Shown here one piece after another: positions 10,645 through 22,323 of a stretch of DNA of 64,000 nucleotides. This stretch comes from Ehretia macrophylla. Taxonomy: Eukaryota > Streptophyta > Magnoliopsida > Boraginales > Ehretiaceae. The notes below the pieces were generated by a model. The model saw only the letters and a program-made list of their open reading frames with translations. It was not told the DNA's origin and ran no database searches. Position 1 is the first letter of the stretch. Every line of letters starts with the position of its first letter. The translations under genes were made by a program, and so were the position numbers. The stretch lies in contig CM075764.1 in the NCBI GenBank assembly GCA_037974665.1, forward strand, positions 76,462,325 through 76,526,324, given 5' to 3'.

Positions 10645-11360
10645 CTACAAAATCTTGATAGTTGTTCTTCGTCCTCCAAAATGTCCTTCATATTCCTGCA
10701 AATGACAAAATGACATAATACTCAATTGCTCATGTTCTGGCACACATCTGCAAATAATTTGATCAGAACAAACACGAAACAAATGAGGATCTTCCAAAAA
10801 ATAGTGTTTTGCTTTGGAGGAAAATCGATCCCTTTCGGCTTTGGTCCATTCCCTAGGTATTTTTCCTACTACAAGATGATTCACAATATGTGCATACCAA
10901 GGAAGTTTAGGAGAAAAAATTGCCAAAAGTTGTTCATCAGGAAACGTATCACTCAAGGGTAGTTCATTTTCTATTTTCTTAGATACAATCTGTGATAAAT
11001 GATCAACAACTACATTTTCCCGACCTTTTTTATCTTTGATCGTTAAGTCAAATTCTTGAATTAATAATAACCATCGAATAAGCCTAGGTTTAGCATTTTT
11101 CTTTTCCAACAGGTATCTTAATGCCGAGTGGTCAGAATAAATGATGATTTTTTAACCCAACACATAAGACCGAAATTTTTCTAATGCAAAAACTACAGCA
11201 AGCAATTCTTTCTGTAGTGGTGTAATTTTTTTGGGCATAATCCAAAGTTCGGAAGGCATAGTAGATCACACAAGGAAAGCGATCCTTGCGTTGACCTAAT
11301 ACTGCTCCTATGTCATAATCTGAAGCATCACATATAATTTCAAAAGGAATAGAGTAATCT
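10645..11360 (-). pseudogene. Athila-like RNase H and integrase zinc domain (broken)
   Basis: Minus-strand translation of 11109-10645 starts with EKKNAKPRLIRWLLLIQEFD and KGRENVVVDHLSQ, the end of RNase H. It continues with the linker and RVCSDQIICRCVPEHEQ of the integrase HHCC domain. Upstream, RNase H motifs (ICDASDYDIGAVL, YTTTERELLAVVFALEKFRS) can be read between 11360 and 11110 but with a stop and a frame change. RNase H would remove the RNA template during reverse transcription. Confidence 0.85.
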
Positions 11361-11365
11361 GGTGG

Positions 11366-12250
11366 TTAAATTACCGGAGCAGTTGAAAGGGCATTTTTTA
11401 ACATTTCAAAAGTAGTGACATATTTTTCATCAAATTGAAATGGAGTATCCTGTACCAACAAATTCGATAAAGGTCTAACAATCTTACTAAAATCCTTTAT
11501 AAATCGTCGATAGAAACCAGCATGCCCAAGGAACGATCTCACTTGTTTAACAATTGTAGGAGGAGGTAGATTTGAGATGATATCAACTTTAGCTTTATCA
11601 ACCCGAACTTCTTCCTTGGATATTATGTGTTCGAGAATAATTCCTTTTTGAACCATGAAATGACTTTTCTCCCAGCTAAGGACAAGATTAGATTCCTGAC
11701 ATCTTTTCAACACCAAAGAAAGATTATTCAAACAAATTTCAAATGAAGAACCAAAGATAGAAAAATCATCCATGAAGACTTCAACAAATTCATCCATCAT
11801 ATCAGTGAAAATAGACATCATGCAACGTTGAAAAGTAGATGGTGCATTACAAAGGCCAAAAGGAATTCTCAAGCAAATGTGCCAAATGGGCATGTGAAAG
11901 TTGTCTTTTCCTGATCTTCGGGATCCACAGGGATCTGGTTGTATCCCAAGTATCCATCAAGGAAATAATAATAACCTTGCCTGCCAACCTGTCCAAGATT
12001 TGATCAATGAATGGTAAAGGAAAATGATCTTTTCTTGTCATAACATTGAGTTTCCTATAGTCAATACACACGTGCCATCCAGATATGGTACGAGTAGGTA
12101 TCAGTTCTCCTTTATCATTTGTCACAACAGTGATTCCTGATTTCATAGGCACAACCTATATAGGACTAACCCATTTACTATCAGAAATAGGATAAATGAT
12201 ACCTGCATCTAACAACTTTACTATTTCTTTCTTTATAACTTCCTTCATGT
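11366..12250 (-). pseudogene. Athila-like reverse transcriptase (broken)
   Basis: Fragments in order: SGWHVCIDYRKLNVMTRKDH and FPLPFIDQILDRLAG (frame 12152-11847), then RIPFGLCNAPSTFQRCMMSI, FVEVFMDDFSIFG with the FMDD catalytic box, and VRSFLGHAGFYRRFIKDFSK (frame 11893-11366). FGLCNAPSTFQRCM is typical of the Athila lineage. The two frames overlap out of phase near 11847-11893, so at least one frameshift is present. RT would copy element RNA into DNA. Confidence 0.92.
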
Positions 12251-12256
12251 TCGGGT

Positions 12257-12691
12257 TCAGCTTACGTTGCATCTAGCTCCATCTTTCAAATTGATCTTAT
12301 GCATGCAAAAAGAAGGATTTATTCCTTTAAGATCTGCAATAGTCCAGCCTAACGCTTCTTTATTCTTAGACAACACATCAATAAGTTTAGCTTCCTGTTC
12401 CAAAGAGAGGTTAGAAGCAATAATAGCTAGAAGTGTTTGATCTGACCCAAGAAAAACATACTCGAGGTGACTAAGAAGTTGTTTGAGTTCCAACACAGGA
12501 GAAGATTATACAGAAGGAAGCATGAGTTCCTTAGAAAGAGTCAAGGATGGTTCTATTGCACATACCTGAAGTTTTTCATCAAATCCTAGATTGCCCTCTA
12601 AAGACTCATTATCTTCATCGGATTCCTCCTCAAACCTACTCAAAACTATTTCACCATGATTCAAAGTATTCTCCAAAAAATCTTTTTGCAT
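12257..12691 (-). pseudogene. Athila-like protease-RT linker
   Basis: Frames 12257-12496 and 12506-12691 are separated by a stop. ELKQLLSHLEYVFLGSDQTL followed by LSLEQEAKLIDVLSKNKEAL and GWTIADLKGINPSFCMHKI is the region that precedes RT in Athila and Tat elements. It is a spacer with no catalytic role assigned. Confidence 0.8.
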
Positions 12692-12699
12692 GAAACTAA

Positions 12700-13400
12700 G
12701 GAAAGACTCTTCAATTAATGGATCAATCTTATCAAGAATAAAACATTCAAGACCATCATCCCCATTTGTAAACCTAGCAGCATTAGCAATATTCAGCTTT
12801 ACCTTAATATCTCCAAATGTAAACTCTAATTCTCCAGTTGCACAGTGAATTTTTGTATTAGTTGTTGCTAAGAAGGGTCTTCTTAGTATGACTAGAGTTT
12901 GGAACTTTTGATTTTTTTCCTGATTCCATATCTAGAACAACAAAATCCATAAGAAAATAAAATTCATCAACCTTTACTAAAACATTCTCATTCATGCCCC
13001 TAGAGATTCTAAGTGATCTATATGCCAATTAAAGGGTGACAAGAGTAGGTTTTAATTCTTATATATCTAACTGTTCAAAAAAATTAAATGGAAGAAGATT
13101 TATACTAGCTCCTAAATCAAGAAGGGCACGATCTATGCAGTGATTACCAAGATAACAAGGAATAGTAAATACACCAGGATCTTTCAGTTTCGGCGGAACA
13201 AGAGAAGTAAGAATGAAACTTATATTTTCAGTCAATCTTACCTTGTTTGATATCAACGCTGAATTCCTCATTCTCTGAGTGCACAAATCCTTAAGAAATT
13301 TTGCATAAGCAGGAATTTGTCTGATGATTTCTAACAGGGGTAATTGATCTTAACTTGTTTAAAAGATTCAAGCATTTATTCCCTTTTAGATTCTTTATTA
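12700..13400 (-). pseudogene. Athila-like aspartic protease (broken)
   Basis: The frame 13286-13059 contains IDRALLDLGASINLLPF; the DLGASIN box is the usual Athila protease motif (Asp-x-Gly). A frame change follows at the LDI end, and only scraps are readable down to 12700. The protease would cleave the gag-pol polyprotein. Confidence 0.8.
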
Positions 13401-14255
13401 GGTTGGTTTCCTAATGACTGTGGAAAGGGTGCCTTGGGACTCACTGTTAATGGAACTTTTTCATGTGAAATTATCATTTCAGGTTCATTTTCAGCTTCTT
13501 TTGATGAATCAACAGTAACTTGAGGCTTAACTTTTTTCTTTGCTTGTCTTGCATTTTCGTAAGCTTCAATGCTTACCTTGTTATCTACTTTCTTACCACT
13601 TCTCAGTGTAGTGACAGCTTGAAGGTGCTCTATTGTTTGATTTGTAGCTGCTACTTGGGTCTTACCTTTTGGATTCCCATCTGGTTAGGCAGGGAGTGTT
13701 TATTCCTCTCTTTTCTAAAGGATGCTAGCCAATTGCCCTATTTGTCTTTCCAAGTTGGCAATTGACTTTGTATGTGAATTCACCAGTTGCAAAGTTGGTT
13801 CCATGTTATGAAATTTTTTCAAAACCTATTCTTCAAAAGTAGTACCATAAGAATGGGAACTTGAATTAGAGCTTGAAGGTACCTGTCCTTGTCATGTTGA
13901 ATGAAATCCTAGTGGATAACCTTTTGGTCTTTGTTGCTGAACATCCTCTCAATTTTGATCCCATCGTAAATTTGGATGATCACGGGTACTTGGATTATAA
14001 GTATTAGAGAATGGATCATAATTGCGAGGATATTTATAAGCAGCACAAGCTTGTTCCGAAATTGAATTGGAATTTGATGTAAGAACACCTTCGCCTTAAT
14101 CAACTACGTGCAAGGATTCTTTTCTTTTAACCAATTTTTCTAATGCAAGAGTTAGATTTTCAATCTTTGAAGACAAAGAATTGTAATCATTTGGGCCTAC
14201 ATTTTCATTCCTTTTTCTAGATGAAGATGCACGCTTTCGTGAATTGTTGCTCAAT
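13401..14255 (-). pseudogene. Degenerate gag C-terminal to protease region
   Basis: No long frame survives. Short open frames (for example 13909-14103) show no recognisable motif. By position this is the gag C-terminus, nucleic-acid-binding part and gag-protease linker. I cannot see a clear CCHC knuckle. Confidence 0.5.
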
Positions 14256-15036
14256 TTTATAAACAATTGCGTGGCTTTTCTGGAGATTTCTCAAGAAGTG
14301 AACCATTACAAGCTGAATCGAGCAAACTTTGGTTATGCTCATTTAACCCTTGATAGAAATTCTGGGCTAATTGCCAGTCTGGAATACTATGGTGTGGACA
14401 TTCATAAAGCAAGCTTTCATATCTGTCCTAACTCTCATGAAATGCATCTCCAGGTAACTGAGAAAAATTACTAATTTGCCTGTATTCATTGGTTTTTGAA
14501 GAAGAGAAAAATCTTTCAATGAATTCTCTTTGCAATTGACCCCAAGAAGTAATGGAACCAGAAGGTAATCTGTAAAGCCAAGTTTGTGTCTGGTCCATTA
14601 AGGAGTAAGGAAACATTTTCAATTTGACAACCTCTTCTGAGGCAGATCTGGTGTTAATCAAATTGCATGCTTGGACAAATTTATTAATGTGATCATACGG
14701 GTTTTCATTAGAAAGACCGTTAAAAATGGAAAGCATTGAGATCATGTGTGACTTTATCTTAAAACCTTCATCAGTTTCAGGTAAGGCGATGGCTCGAGGA
14801 GGTACATAATCTTGTGGAGTGGAAGAATCTTTTATGCTCCTCCTAACATTTCCTACTTTTCTACCTACAACTTGATCCTGATTTTGGTTTTGATTTGGAT
14901 TTGGATCTGGATTTGGGTTCGAATTCTGATCGGCTATGGTTGAAAATTTTCGTGCTTTGTTTTTGGATTTGAAAGTTTTCTCAATTTCTGAATCAAAAAC
15001 AAAGATGGGTGGTTTTAAAGATCTTCGACAATGCAT
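14256..15036 (-). pseudogene. Athila-like gag (broken)
   Basis: The frame from 15036 contains FNGLSNENPYDHINKFVQAC, LKMFPYSLMDQTQTWLY and WGQLQREFIERFFSSSKTNE, the retrotransposon gag core. It stops at 14428 after FHES, where TGG (Trp) appears changed to TAG; beyond it the same frame continues DRYESLLYECPHH and IPDWQLAQNFYQGL. It sits just inside the primer site and 5' LTR. Confidence 0.88.
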
Positions 15037-15206
15037 ACAAAATCAAAACAACAAACGAAAAGCAAAGAAATAAAATTAAAATAAAGTATAAAAAAAGACA
15101 AGAAAATAAGATTAAAAAAAATTAAGAAAATGAAGCTATATACATATCAACATATATATACATATATATACATAAATTAAAAACTTACCTTAATTGATGA
15201 ACACCA

Positions 15207-15225
15207 ATCCCTGACAACGACGCCA
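15207..15225 (-). other. Primer-binding site, tRNA-Asp type
   Basis: On the minus strand this reads TGGCGTCGTTGTCAGGGAT. Plant Athila/Tat elements use TGGCGCCGTTGCCGGGGA-like sites complementary to tRNA-Asp; this copy differs by a few transitions. It lies five bases from the LTR edge at 15231. Confidence 0.85.
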
Positions 15226-15230
15226 AATTT

Positions 15231-16737
15231 TGATCTTGTCGTTTTACGATAAAATATAGTAAGGTTAAATGTTTGAAAATATTGCTTACCTTGAATTACT
15301 CTAGCTGCAGTGAGTAGAGGGTCGATCTACGGAGATTGGAATTATCAAGTTATGTTAATCTTTAATTTAGAATTGATTGACTATTTCCCGTCACAGATGA
15401 GTTTGTTTTAAGTCCAAGAGTCCAAAAGATACGGTAAATTATAAAATTATAGAATTAAATTACAATACAATTTTAATCAAGTCCAAGAGTCGAATGTGAT
15501 TCGGGATGGTAAATGGTTCAGAATATTCAAGTATAATGTTATGGATTCAGATTTAAAGATTAAATCATTCAAAAATAAAGCTACAAGCTCCCACTTTTGA
15601 AGTTGGCCTCGGATACATAAGTGATAAGATTAATTGATTATCAAGATTGGAGGTGTTGGTACAACCGAACTATATCCAATCTCATAATTAATCTTTCCCT
15701 TACGTAACCTGGAGATATTGGTACAACCGGACTATATCCATCTGAGATAGTCTCATATTGCCATTGGTTTACAAAACCGGGCGCATGTGTAATCTTGATT
15801 AACGAAAACATGACATCAAGTCTATGTATGATTAATCAAGTAATACTTATCGAGAAAATAAAATACAAGACATAAGATAATTTGAATCAAAAAATTATAT
15901 ACAAAGAATATCCTCACTTATTACCATCCCGAATCTTGGGTTTAATGTGCCATAATAACAATTATAATACAGAAAGTCATATAGAAAATCAAGAAATCTA
16001 AAGAATACTTATCGAAAATAGCAGATCTTGATTCTCTAGAATGACTTTGATTTGGCTATGTCCTCCTCGATTCAGGCTTTGAACAAAATTACTTCTAAGC
16101 TAATAATATAAAGCTAACAATAAGAAGAACAAAATCTAATAAATGAATGGTGTTCAAATGAAATGGCAAAGAGGGGTATTTATAGGAGAAAATTGGGTAC
16201 TATTCAGAGTTACTGTTCACGCATACTATTTGCATAGTACTATTCTGACGGCTATTATTTGTATAGTGATGTCATCGCTTGGGTTAGCATGATATCAGCG
16301 CCTGAGTCACTACTATGTCAACATGAAGTCAACGCCTGAGTCACAACTGTATCAGCATGATGTCAGCGCCTATGATATGCCTGGTTACTGTTCACTCGCT
16401 GATGTTACAATTCACGCGTTGACCATTGGCCATTGACTTTAACTTTGACCAAAAGTTTGACTAAGGCTAATTCAAGGTTTTTCGGCGTCCTGAATCCGTT
16501 TTCGCACTCCATTTGGCCAAATTCAATCTCGATTAGTTCGTGTCAAGGTCGTTCTACCTTTCTCCTTTAGTATTCTCCGAGAATCGCTCTAAATATTAGC
16601 GTTTGACATCATTTTCGCCATTTCTCCTTCAAAACCTATATTGCACTAAATTTGTGTCAAATATTCAGTTTATGCTTACAATAATAGTAATCGTACATGA
16701 TTTAATGGGTTAAAATACGAAAAATATAGATTTATCA
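15231..16737 (-). repeat. 5' LTR of the minus-strand Athila-like element
   Basis: The left edge is TGATCTTGTCG next to the primer site, and the right edge is AATATAGATTTATCA, giving TGAT..ATCA inverted ends and a length of 1507 bp. Part of it (15313-16125) is repeated in inverted orientation at 6520-7326. No direct copy is present on the left side of the element. Confidence 0.75.
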
Positions 16738-16869
16738 ATGATATATATTGCTTTGCATGCTAGTTTTATAGACATTACTTGAAAAATATGTGTTGATACA
16801 AGGTTATGTTGCTAGAAATTTTTGAAATATGCCTTGTTCCATTTTCGGCCATAGCTGGTTATCCATATG

Positions 16870-16967
16870 ATTCTTTGACGATCTTAATTATGTTTAATGA
16901 AACATTGCCTTCATATATATATATGAAGGCAATGTTTCATTAAACATAATCAAGATCGTCAAAGAAT
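16870..16967. repeat. 98-bp near-perfect palindrome
   Basis: The two 49-base halves are reverse complements with a single mismatch (A versus G, near 16886/16951). The centre is a CTTCATATATATATATGAAG stretch with no true loop. It is followed by more TA repeats. It lies between the Athila-like LTR and the UTP18 relic. It may be a small foldback element or a replication-generated inverted duplication. Confidence 0.9.
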
Positions 16968-17156
16968 ATATATATATATATATATACATAAATGCTTCCC
17001 ATTTTTTCTCTAGCCAACGTGAACGATCACCTTAGAATATGTAATAACCATAATCAAAGTAAAAGTTATGCCAGATTACTGAGTGAATATCTATATTTTG
17101 TGTAAATTATAGCTAACTTTGTGGTGATAAAAGTTAGTATAGCCAATGCACAATTG

Positions 17157-17157
17157 A

Positions 17158-17203
<46 letters not shown>
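17157..17203. repeat. (TA)n microsatellite
   Basis: More than 20 TA repeats sit directly at the point where homology to the UTP18 WD40 protein stops, so expansion or breakage here probably truncated that relic. Confidence 0.95.
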
Positions 17204-17204
<1 letters not shown>

Positions 17205-17205
<1 letters not shown>

Positions 17206-17563
17206 AACTTCATATAATTAACTCTTGTGGTCAGATTCTCAATGTCCTTGATGGGTTTTCTCTACCCCCTAGAAATTCTTATCTATATATATGTTTACTA
17301 TCCCGTTATCCGAACCAGCTGCCAAAAGATCTCCACTCGGAGAAGTACAAGAGAGGTACCATTTATCTTTGTCGAAGCAAATTCTTGTTCTCAAATCCCA
17401 GTGATAAATCTGCCCATCACCGCCCGAGCTTAGTAACTGTTGCCCGTCATTTGTAAAAGTCAAAGAGCGGATTGTCCCATTCATTTTTAGTGTTCCAATT
17501 AGTTCATTTGTTCTAGATAAAACTAACAAGATGTACCCTTCATTGCCGATAAAGGCAATTGTG
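17205..17563 (-). pseudogene. UTP18: UTP18-like WD40 repeat fragment
   Basis: Minus-strand translation gives IAFIGNEGYILLVLSRTNEL, IGTLKMNGTIRSLTFTNDGQ, QLLSSGGDGQIYHWDLRTR and DLLAAGSDNGIVNIY. This order and wording fit plant UTP18, a WD40 component of the small-subunit processome in the nucleolus. A frameshift in the CCCCC run near 17262-17270 follows NIYIDKNF. In another frame homology continues as RKPIKDIENLTTR up to MKF at 17205, then ends in TA repeats. Only about 115 residues of a much longer protein remain, so it is a relic or captured exon. The frame upstream of 17563 runs into TA-rich sequence, with no partner exon found. Confidence 0.8.
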
Positions 17564-17879
17564 TATATATGTATATATATATACATATAGAACCTTCAAC
17601 ATAATATAGAGAGGGAAGGGATAAATTAGTGAGAAATGAAAAGGAAACTTACTAAGACAATGAGAGAGATATCGAAAGTGGAGCTTTACAGATTGTTAAG
17701 CCTGGCCCTATAGATGAGAGGCGCTAAGCGGCTGAGTAAAGCTTTTTTTCAAACATTTAGTGAATGCTGCTTTAGACTTAATTTAGTACTTTTAGGGTTA
17801 GATAGATAAGAATTTTTTTTAGTACATTTTTAGTTAGGTTAATCCCAATAGCTGTTTTTTTTCTTCTTTTGTAAAATAG

Positions 17880-17970
17880 TTGTGTTGGGCCTAAAATTTT
17901 TAAAAACCCAATAACAAAGGTTTTGGTTGCTGGTATAATACTTGATAAGTGACTATATTATTAGTATATG

Positions 17971-18006
<36 letters not shown>

Positions 18007-18203
18007 TAATTAATTAATTAATAATCGGGTTTTGGATTTTCGTATTTTTAACTTCAAAAATCAAAACCTATCGGTTTATCCGTCGGTTATCACTTATAAA
18101 ACCTAAAACCTAACGGATTCCCCATCATTTTTCATTATTGGATTTTTATCCGGCAGATGCCTATAAGTTTCGGATAAAGCGAATATCCGTTACCATCTCT
18201 AGC
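17880..18203. repeat. AT-rich repeat, possible hAT-type MITE
   Basis: The right end reads (minus strand) GCTAGAGATGGTAACGGATA, which resembles the AGAGATGGYAACGG ends of small plant hAT-derived elements, and the body is rich in CGGTTTATCCGTCGG-like words. The left end and target duplication are not clear. TA repeats occupy 17975-18003. Confidence 0.3.
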
Positions 18204-18900
18204 ATTCAATTAAACCTTGAGTTCGTTGATGGACGTCTTTGCCATAGCTACTCTAGTTCCCTCTATGTATCACGGTTATCAAGGTTCCCATAGAAGGTGT
18301 TGAACCCTTGGAATCCACAATTAAGATCAAGAGCAAAGGAGCCCAAGATCCCTTTGAGGAAGGGCCATGATAGGCAGATACCAACAAAGGTTACTGAGGG
18401 TCTGAGGTTTGATATACTAAGGGTAGGGTAGTATTTAATGTTGTGTCATTGTGTGCCTGCTGAATGCTTGTCCTCACTTAAATATCCACTACCATACCAC
18501 AATTAGGGGCATATCCCTTTGATGGAGCCTGTTTGTCCATAATCTTCTCAATTTCCTCCTCCTAATTTATTGTTGATTGTCGCTGCTAAACATCCGGGTC
18601 CTATTTTCCTTAATTTGGACGTGTTCCCTACCTTTTCCTTTGTGCAACCCAAAGACCCTCCTTGGGCCTGCCCAAGTGGGGACGAGGTCTCCTGGCCCTT
18701 CCTCGCGCATTAAGCAATCTAGGGGATTTCTTATGGGCCCTCTGCAGCCCAGGGGAGGCAAGTCCTAAGCTATTATAATAATCTGTCGGCCTTCAGCAGC
18801 CTAAAGGGAGGGCAGGCCCTAGCCTACTACAATAGTCGACACACTATTAATGTTATTGTTATTCATCATTTTGTTATGGTGCACCATTTTTGTTTAGGAT
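18204..18900. other. Unassigned stretch with a GC-rich, duplicated segment
   Basis: No gene is recognised. 18590-18830 is far more GC-rich than its surroundings. Near 18741-18840 there is an imperfect tandem pair of about 50 bp, each containing CAGC, an AAGGGAGGGCAGG-like stretch and a CTA(A/G)C(C/T)TA..AATA stretch. Both strands have open frames of about 63 codons here with no recognisable motif. Confidence 0.4.
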
Positions 18901-20472
18901 ATCTCGTTACCTAGTGGGGACCTTGTACTTATTATTGATTAATTGAGTGACCGATGCTACTTGAGTAAAAGCAGTCACAACACGAATGAAAATATTTAAG
19001 AATGATAAATAGGTACTAATTGTTATGATGCTTGAAAGAAAGTATATGATATTTTTATGTGATGTCATTTAAAGATACATTGAGAAAGTTAAGTTTTGTT
19101 TTTACTCATTTAGAATTTTGAAATGTCAAATAAAGTGATATCAAATATTTATTGATAAATTTCAGTCACTGAGCTCTGTATTCTCGATTTCACTTATATC
19201 ATTTTCCATCGACTCATCATTATTGTTCTATAGTTTATGTTTGTTGATTCTTCGGATTATCTTATTGCTTTTACCCCTTATTGTTAAATTTATACTTGCA
19301 TAACTTCTCGCTTCTACATAAACCCTTGGGGTATATTCTACTTACTGAGCCTTCTGCTCATCCAACAGTATTATATTTTGCAGATAATGAGGAATGAACG
19401 TTGGATGCAGACTTGGTAGTGAATAACTTGAAAAATTATGAAAGTTAATACCCGTTGTGTAATAGATAATATTAGAATACAAGCTTATGCTAGTATCTAA
19501 TATTGAACAAGTAATGTGTGACATATGTTCAAATATGAACTTATGTAATTTAGGGAAACTTAATGCATTGTATTAGGACTTAGGATGTTATGTTATTTGG
19601 TGTGGACATATTAACAATATGGAGATCTAGTAGTATTCTTGGTAATGTTGTTATTATTATTATGGATGTGTTAGCGCTCTGATATGTATTTGATGGGATA
19701 TATTTTACCTGAGGTATAGATTAAGCTTTGTAGGCTGAGGTAATGATTGGTACACTAGAATAGAATGAGAATGAAATCACATTCTTAACGTTATTTCGAT
19801 TTTCATGTTTAATATGAAGGAATGAAGTAAAGAATCCCATTTCCAATATAATCTCATTCCTCCATTCATGGGATTAGCATTCTAGAGTAAACACATGGGA
19901 TTAACCCATTCCCATACATGGAAATAAACTTATTTTTCAAATGATTAACATACCCCCATAAAAATATAACTTTTATATATAGTTTATTTTATAATAATAA
20001 TAATCATCATAATAATCAAAACAAAAAAAAAAATAATAATAATAATAATAATAATTATTATTATTACTGTAATTATATAAAAATTAAAATAATAATCAAA
20101 TTAAAATAATAATAATAACAATAATAATACTAACAATATAATTATAATAATTATGATAATATAATAATAATTATTATTATTATTTTTTTCTTTTTGTTTT
20201 ATTTATTCTCATTACTATTCTTGTATACTGACTACAAACATGAGTTTGAAATTAATATATTTATTCTTATTTTCATTCTTATAACATACTAAACATGTCA
20301 ATTCTATTCCCAAATTTATTTCATTCTCAATTTCATTTCATTTCATTTCTTAACTCATTATATTCATGTCTAAATTTATCTTAATATATCAATCACTACG
20401 TGAGGTTTTGATATTTATAGTAAACTTGTATCGTACTAAGACTTGCCTTTTAGGCAGTTTTGGGACGTGACA
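18900..20472 (+). repeat. Gypsy-type LTR, plus orientation
   Basis: The right edge GTTTTGGGACGTGACA matches the ends of the other plus-oriented gypsy LTRs in the window. Near 19335 TCTACTTACTGAGCCTTCTG and a following GCAG acceptor-like stretch resemble the R-region signature seen at 57980-58030. No primer site follows, so it is a solo or 3' LTR. The left edge is not resolved. It is interrupted by AT-rich material at about 19745-20395. Confidence 0.5.
19745..20395. repeat. AT-rich insertion with (AAT)n tracts
   Basis: The segment begins GATTGGTACACTAGAATAGA and GAATGAGAATGAAATCAC and ends with the roughly inverted TTCATTCTCAATTTCATTTC and ATATCAATCACTACG. This suggests degenerate inverted termini of a MITE inserted in the LTR. 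The centre (19990-20195) is made of ATA/AAT trinucleotides. There is no ORF and no certain target duplication. Confidence 0.4.
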
Positions 20473-22125
20473 AAGTTGCCCACGGGATATTAACTAAACT
20501 ATTGTATTAAAGTAACTACACATTAAGACCAAAATAATATTAAAAAAATAGGTTAAACATCAACAGTCAACGGTCAATATCATTTTCTCTGGACCCAACG
20601 AGCATTTAATACAGTTAGGGCTAATTTAGTAATTAGACTTTAATATTTAATTTAATTTTTTTTTAAGTATGATGAACATCAACAGCTGATGTTTAGCCAT
20701 TGAAATCCGAATAGCCGGAATCATGGATAAAAGAGTGACCCGCTATGGACAAATGTGAGAGTCATGTTATCCACTGGAAATGTCGAGGTTTGGTGGTTTA
20801 CCAGTTGGCCTACATATAAGGATGATGATGCATGAATGATTAGGGATGATTTTAAGACTATTTCTTTACCATTTTTAGCTATATGCACTTTGAATTCATT
20901 GTTTTCTCTTTTTTGTTCCTGGTTTAATATTTGTTTTTGAAGGTTTAGCTCCTAGCCAATTTACAGAGAAAAAAAAAAGATATTAAATTTTTATCAAGAG
21001 AACAGATGATTTTTTTTACTCAAAACCCTAGATTAATTTAGGGCTCTTTTTATTTGAAGAAAGGGAATATAAAGCGGTTGGGGGATATGTAAATTATTTT
21101 GAATTGGCAAAAACAAATTTACCACTATACTCTTGTTAAGATACATTAATTATACCACCACGTGAGACTGCTTTATTAGTCGATTTCCAATAACAAGCGG
21201 ATGGAATGGGTTGATTGGATTTCATTTTTTATCAGATAAGAATTTTTTTGGAATAAAACAAGTTCGATGAGAAAATAAAAGTGCAAGAATACTTGAATAA
21301 CTCCAAAATAATGTCATTTTAATTTTGAACCCATGACTTAAAGTTATAACATTAAAATATTACAAAAGAATTACAATGGTAATAAACCTTTTATGAAAAA
21401 TTATAAATAGTTCAACATTGTTAAATTTCCTTTCACAACGTCATATGCTCTCTTTTATTTATTTATTTATTTTTAATTTAAAAGGAGGTAAAAGTCGTTG
21501 AGTATTAACTGATTATATTGAGAGTCCTTTCTCCCTTTCTGTCCTTATCTAAGAAAAACTGCAACTAATCAAGTGTATGGTCGAGATACCAAGAGGAAAT
21601 TGTATTCCAAAATTAGCTAACCATTCAATACAATAGTTGGTTTCCCGATAAACATGGCGTAATTAAAAATTCGGGTGTCTTCAGAGAATACGTTGACAGT
21701 TTTCAATAAAAAGGCTGTAGGGGGCTATGAGATGGCCTAATGCTTGTAATAAGCTTGAATGTCGTTAATGAATGTGTTTCAATAATAAGATCTTCAACAT
21801 TTATTTCCTCTGCGAGTTTAAGCTCTTCCCAAAGCGCACTCATTTATTGGAGTTATCATTTTTAGATTATGTGCATTAGTCCTTTAAATTGTTAGTAATT
21901 TCATTTATTAAACTAATTATCAATAAAAAAAGATATTTGAAACTATTTAAAATTAATGATTCAAATTTAAGTACTTTGGAATAATAGCTATTTATAAAAA
22001 AGTACAGTTTAAAAATATTTAAAATAAATAATTAAATTTAAAAACACCAAATTTGATGTCCATAATAAACATATGTGCATAATACACTTCATCCGAAAAA
22101 TTGAAAATTAAAAAAGATAAAATAA
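20473..22125. other. Intergenic region upstream of the enhancer-of-rudimentary gene
   Basis: No gene is seen. At 20549-20698 a short inverted pair (TTAAACATCAACAG and CTGATGTTTAG) may be the ends of a small MITE of about 150 bp. The rest is AT-rich single-copy-looking sequence. The promoter of the downstream gene should lie in its last few hundred bases, but I see no convincing TATA box apart from the TA repeat at 22134-22162. Confidence 0.5.
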
Positions 22126-22126
22126 A

Positions 22127-22133
<7 letters not shown>

Positions 22134-22162
<29 letters not shown>
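22134..22162. repeat. (TA)n microsatellite upstream of the start codon
   Basis: A run of TA lies about 70 bp before the ATG at 22232, in the promoter or 5' leader of the enhancer-of-rudimentary gene. Confidence 0.95.
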
Positions 22163-22166
<4 letters not shown>

Positions 22167-22231
22167 GGCCTGAAATCCAACAAATCTCACTTTGCTCTGC
22201 CCTTCGAGTCGCTGCGTTTCCTCCAAATAAT

Positions 22232-22264
22232 ATGGTAATGACCATCTCTCTCTATATGCGCGCA

Positions 22265-22323
<59 letters not shown>

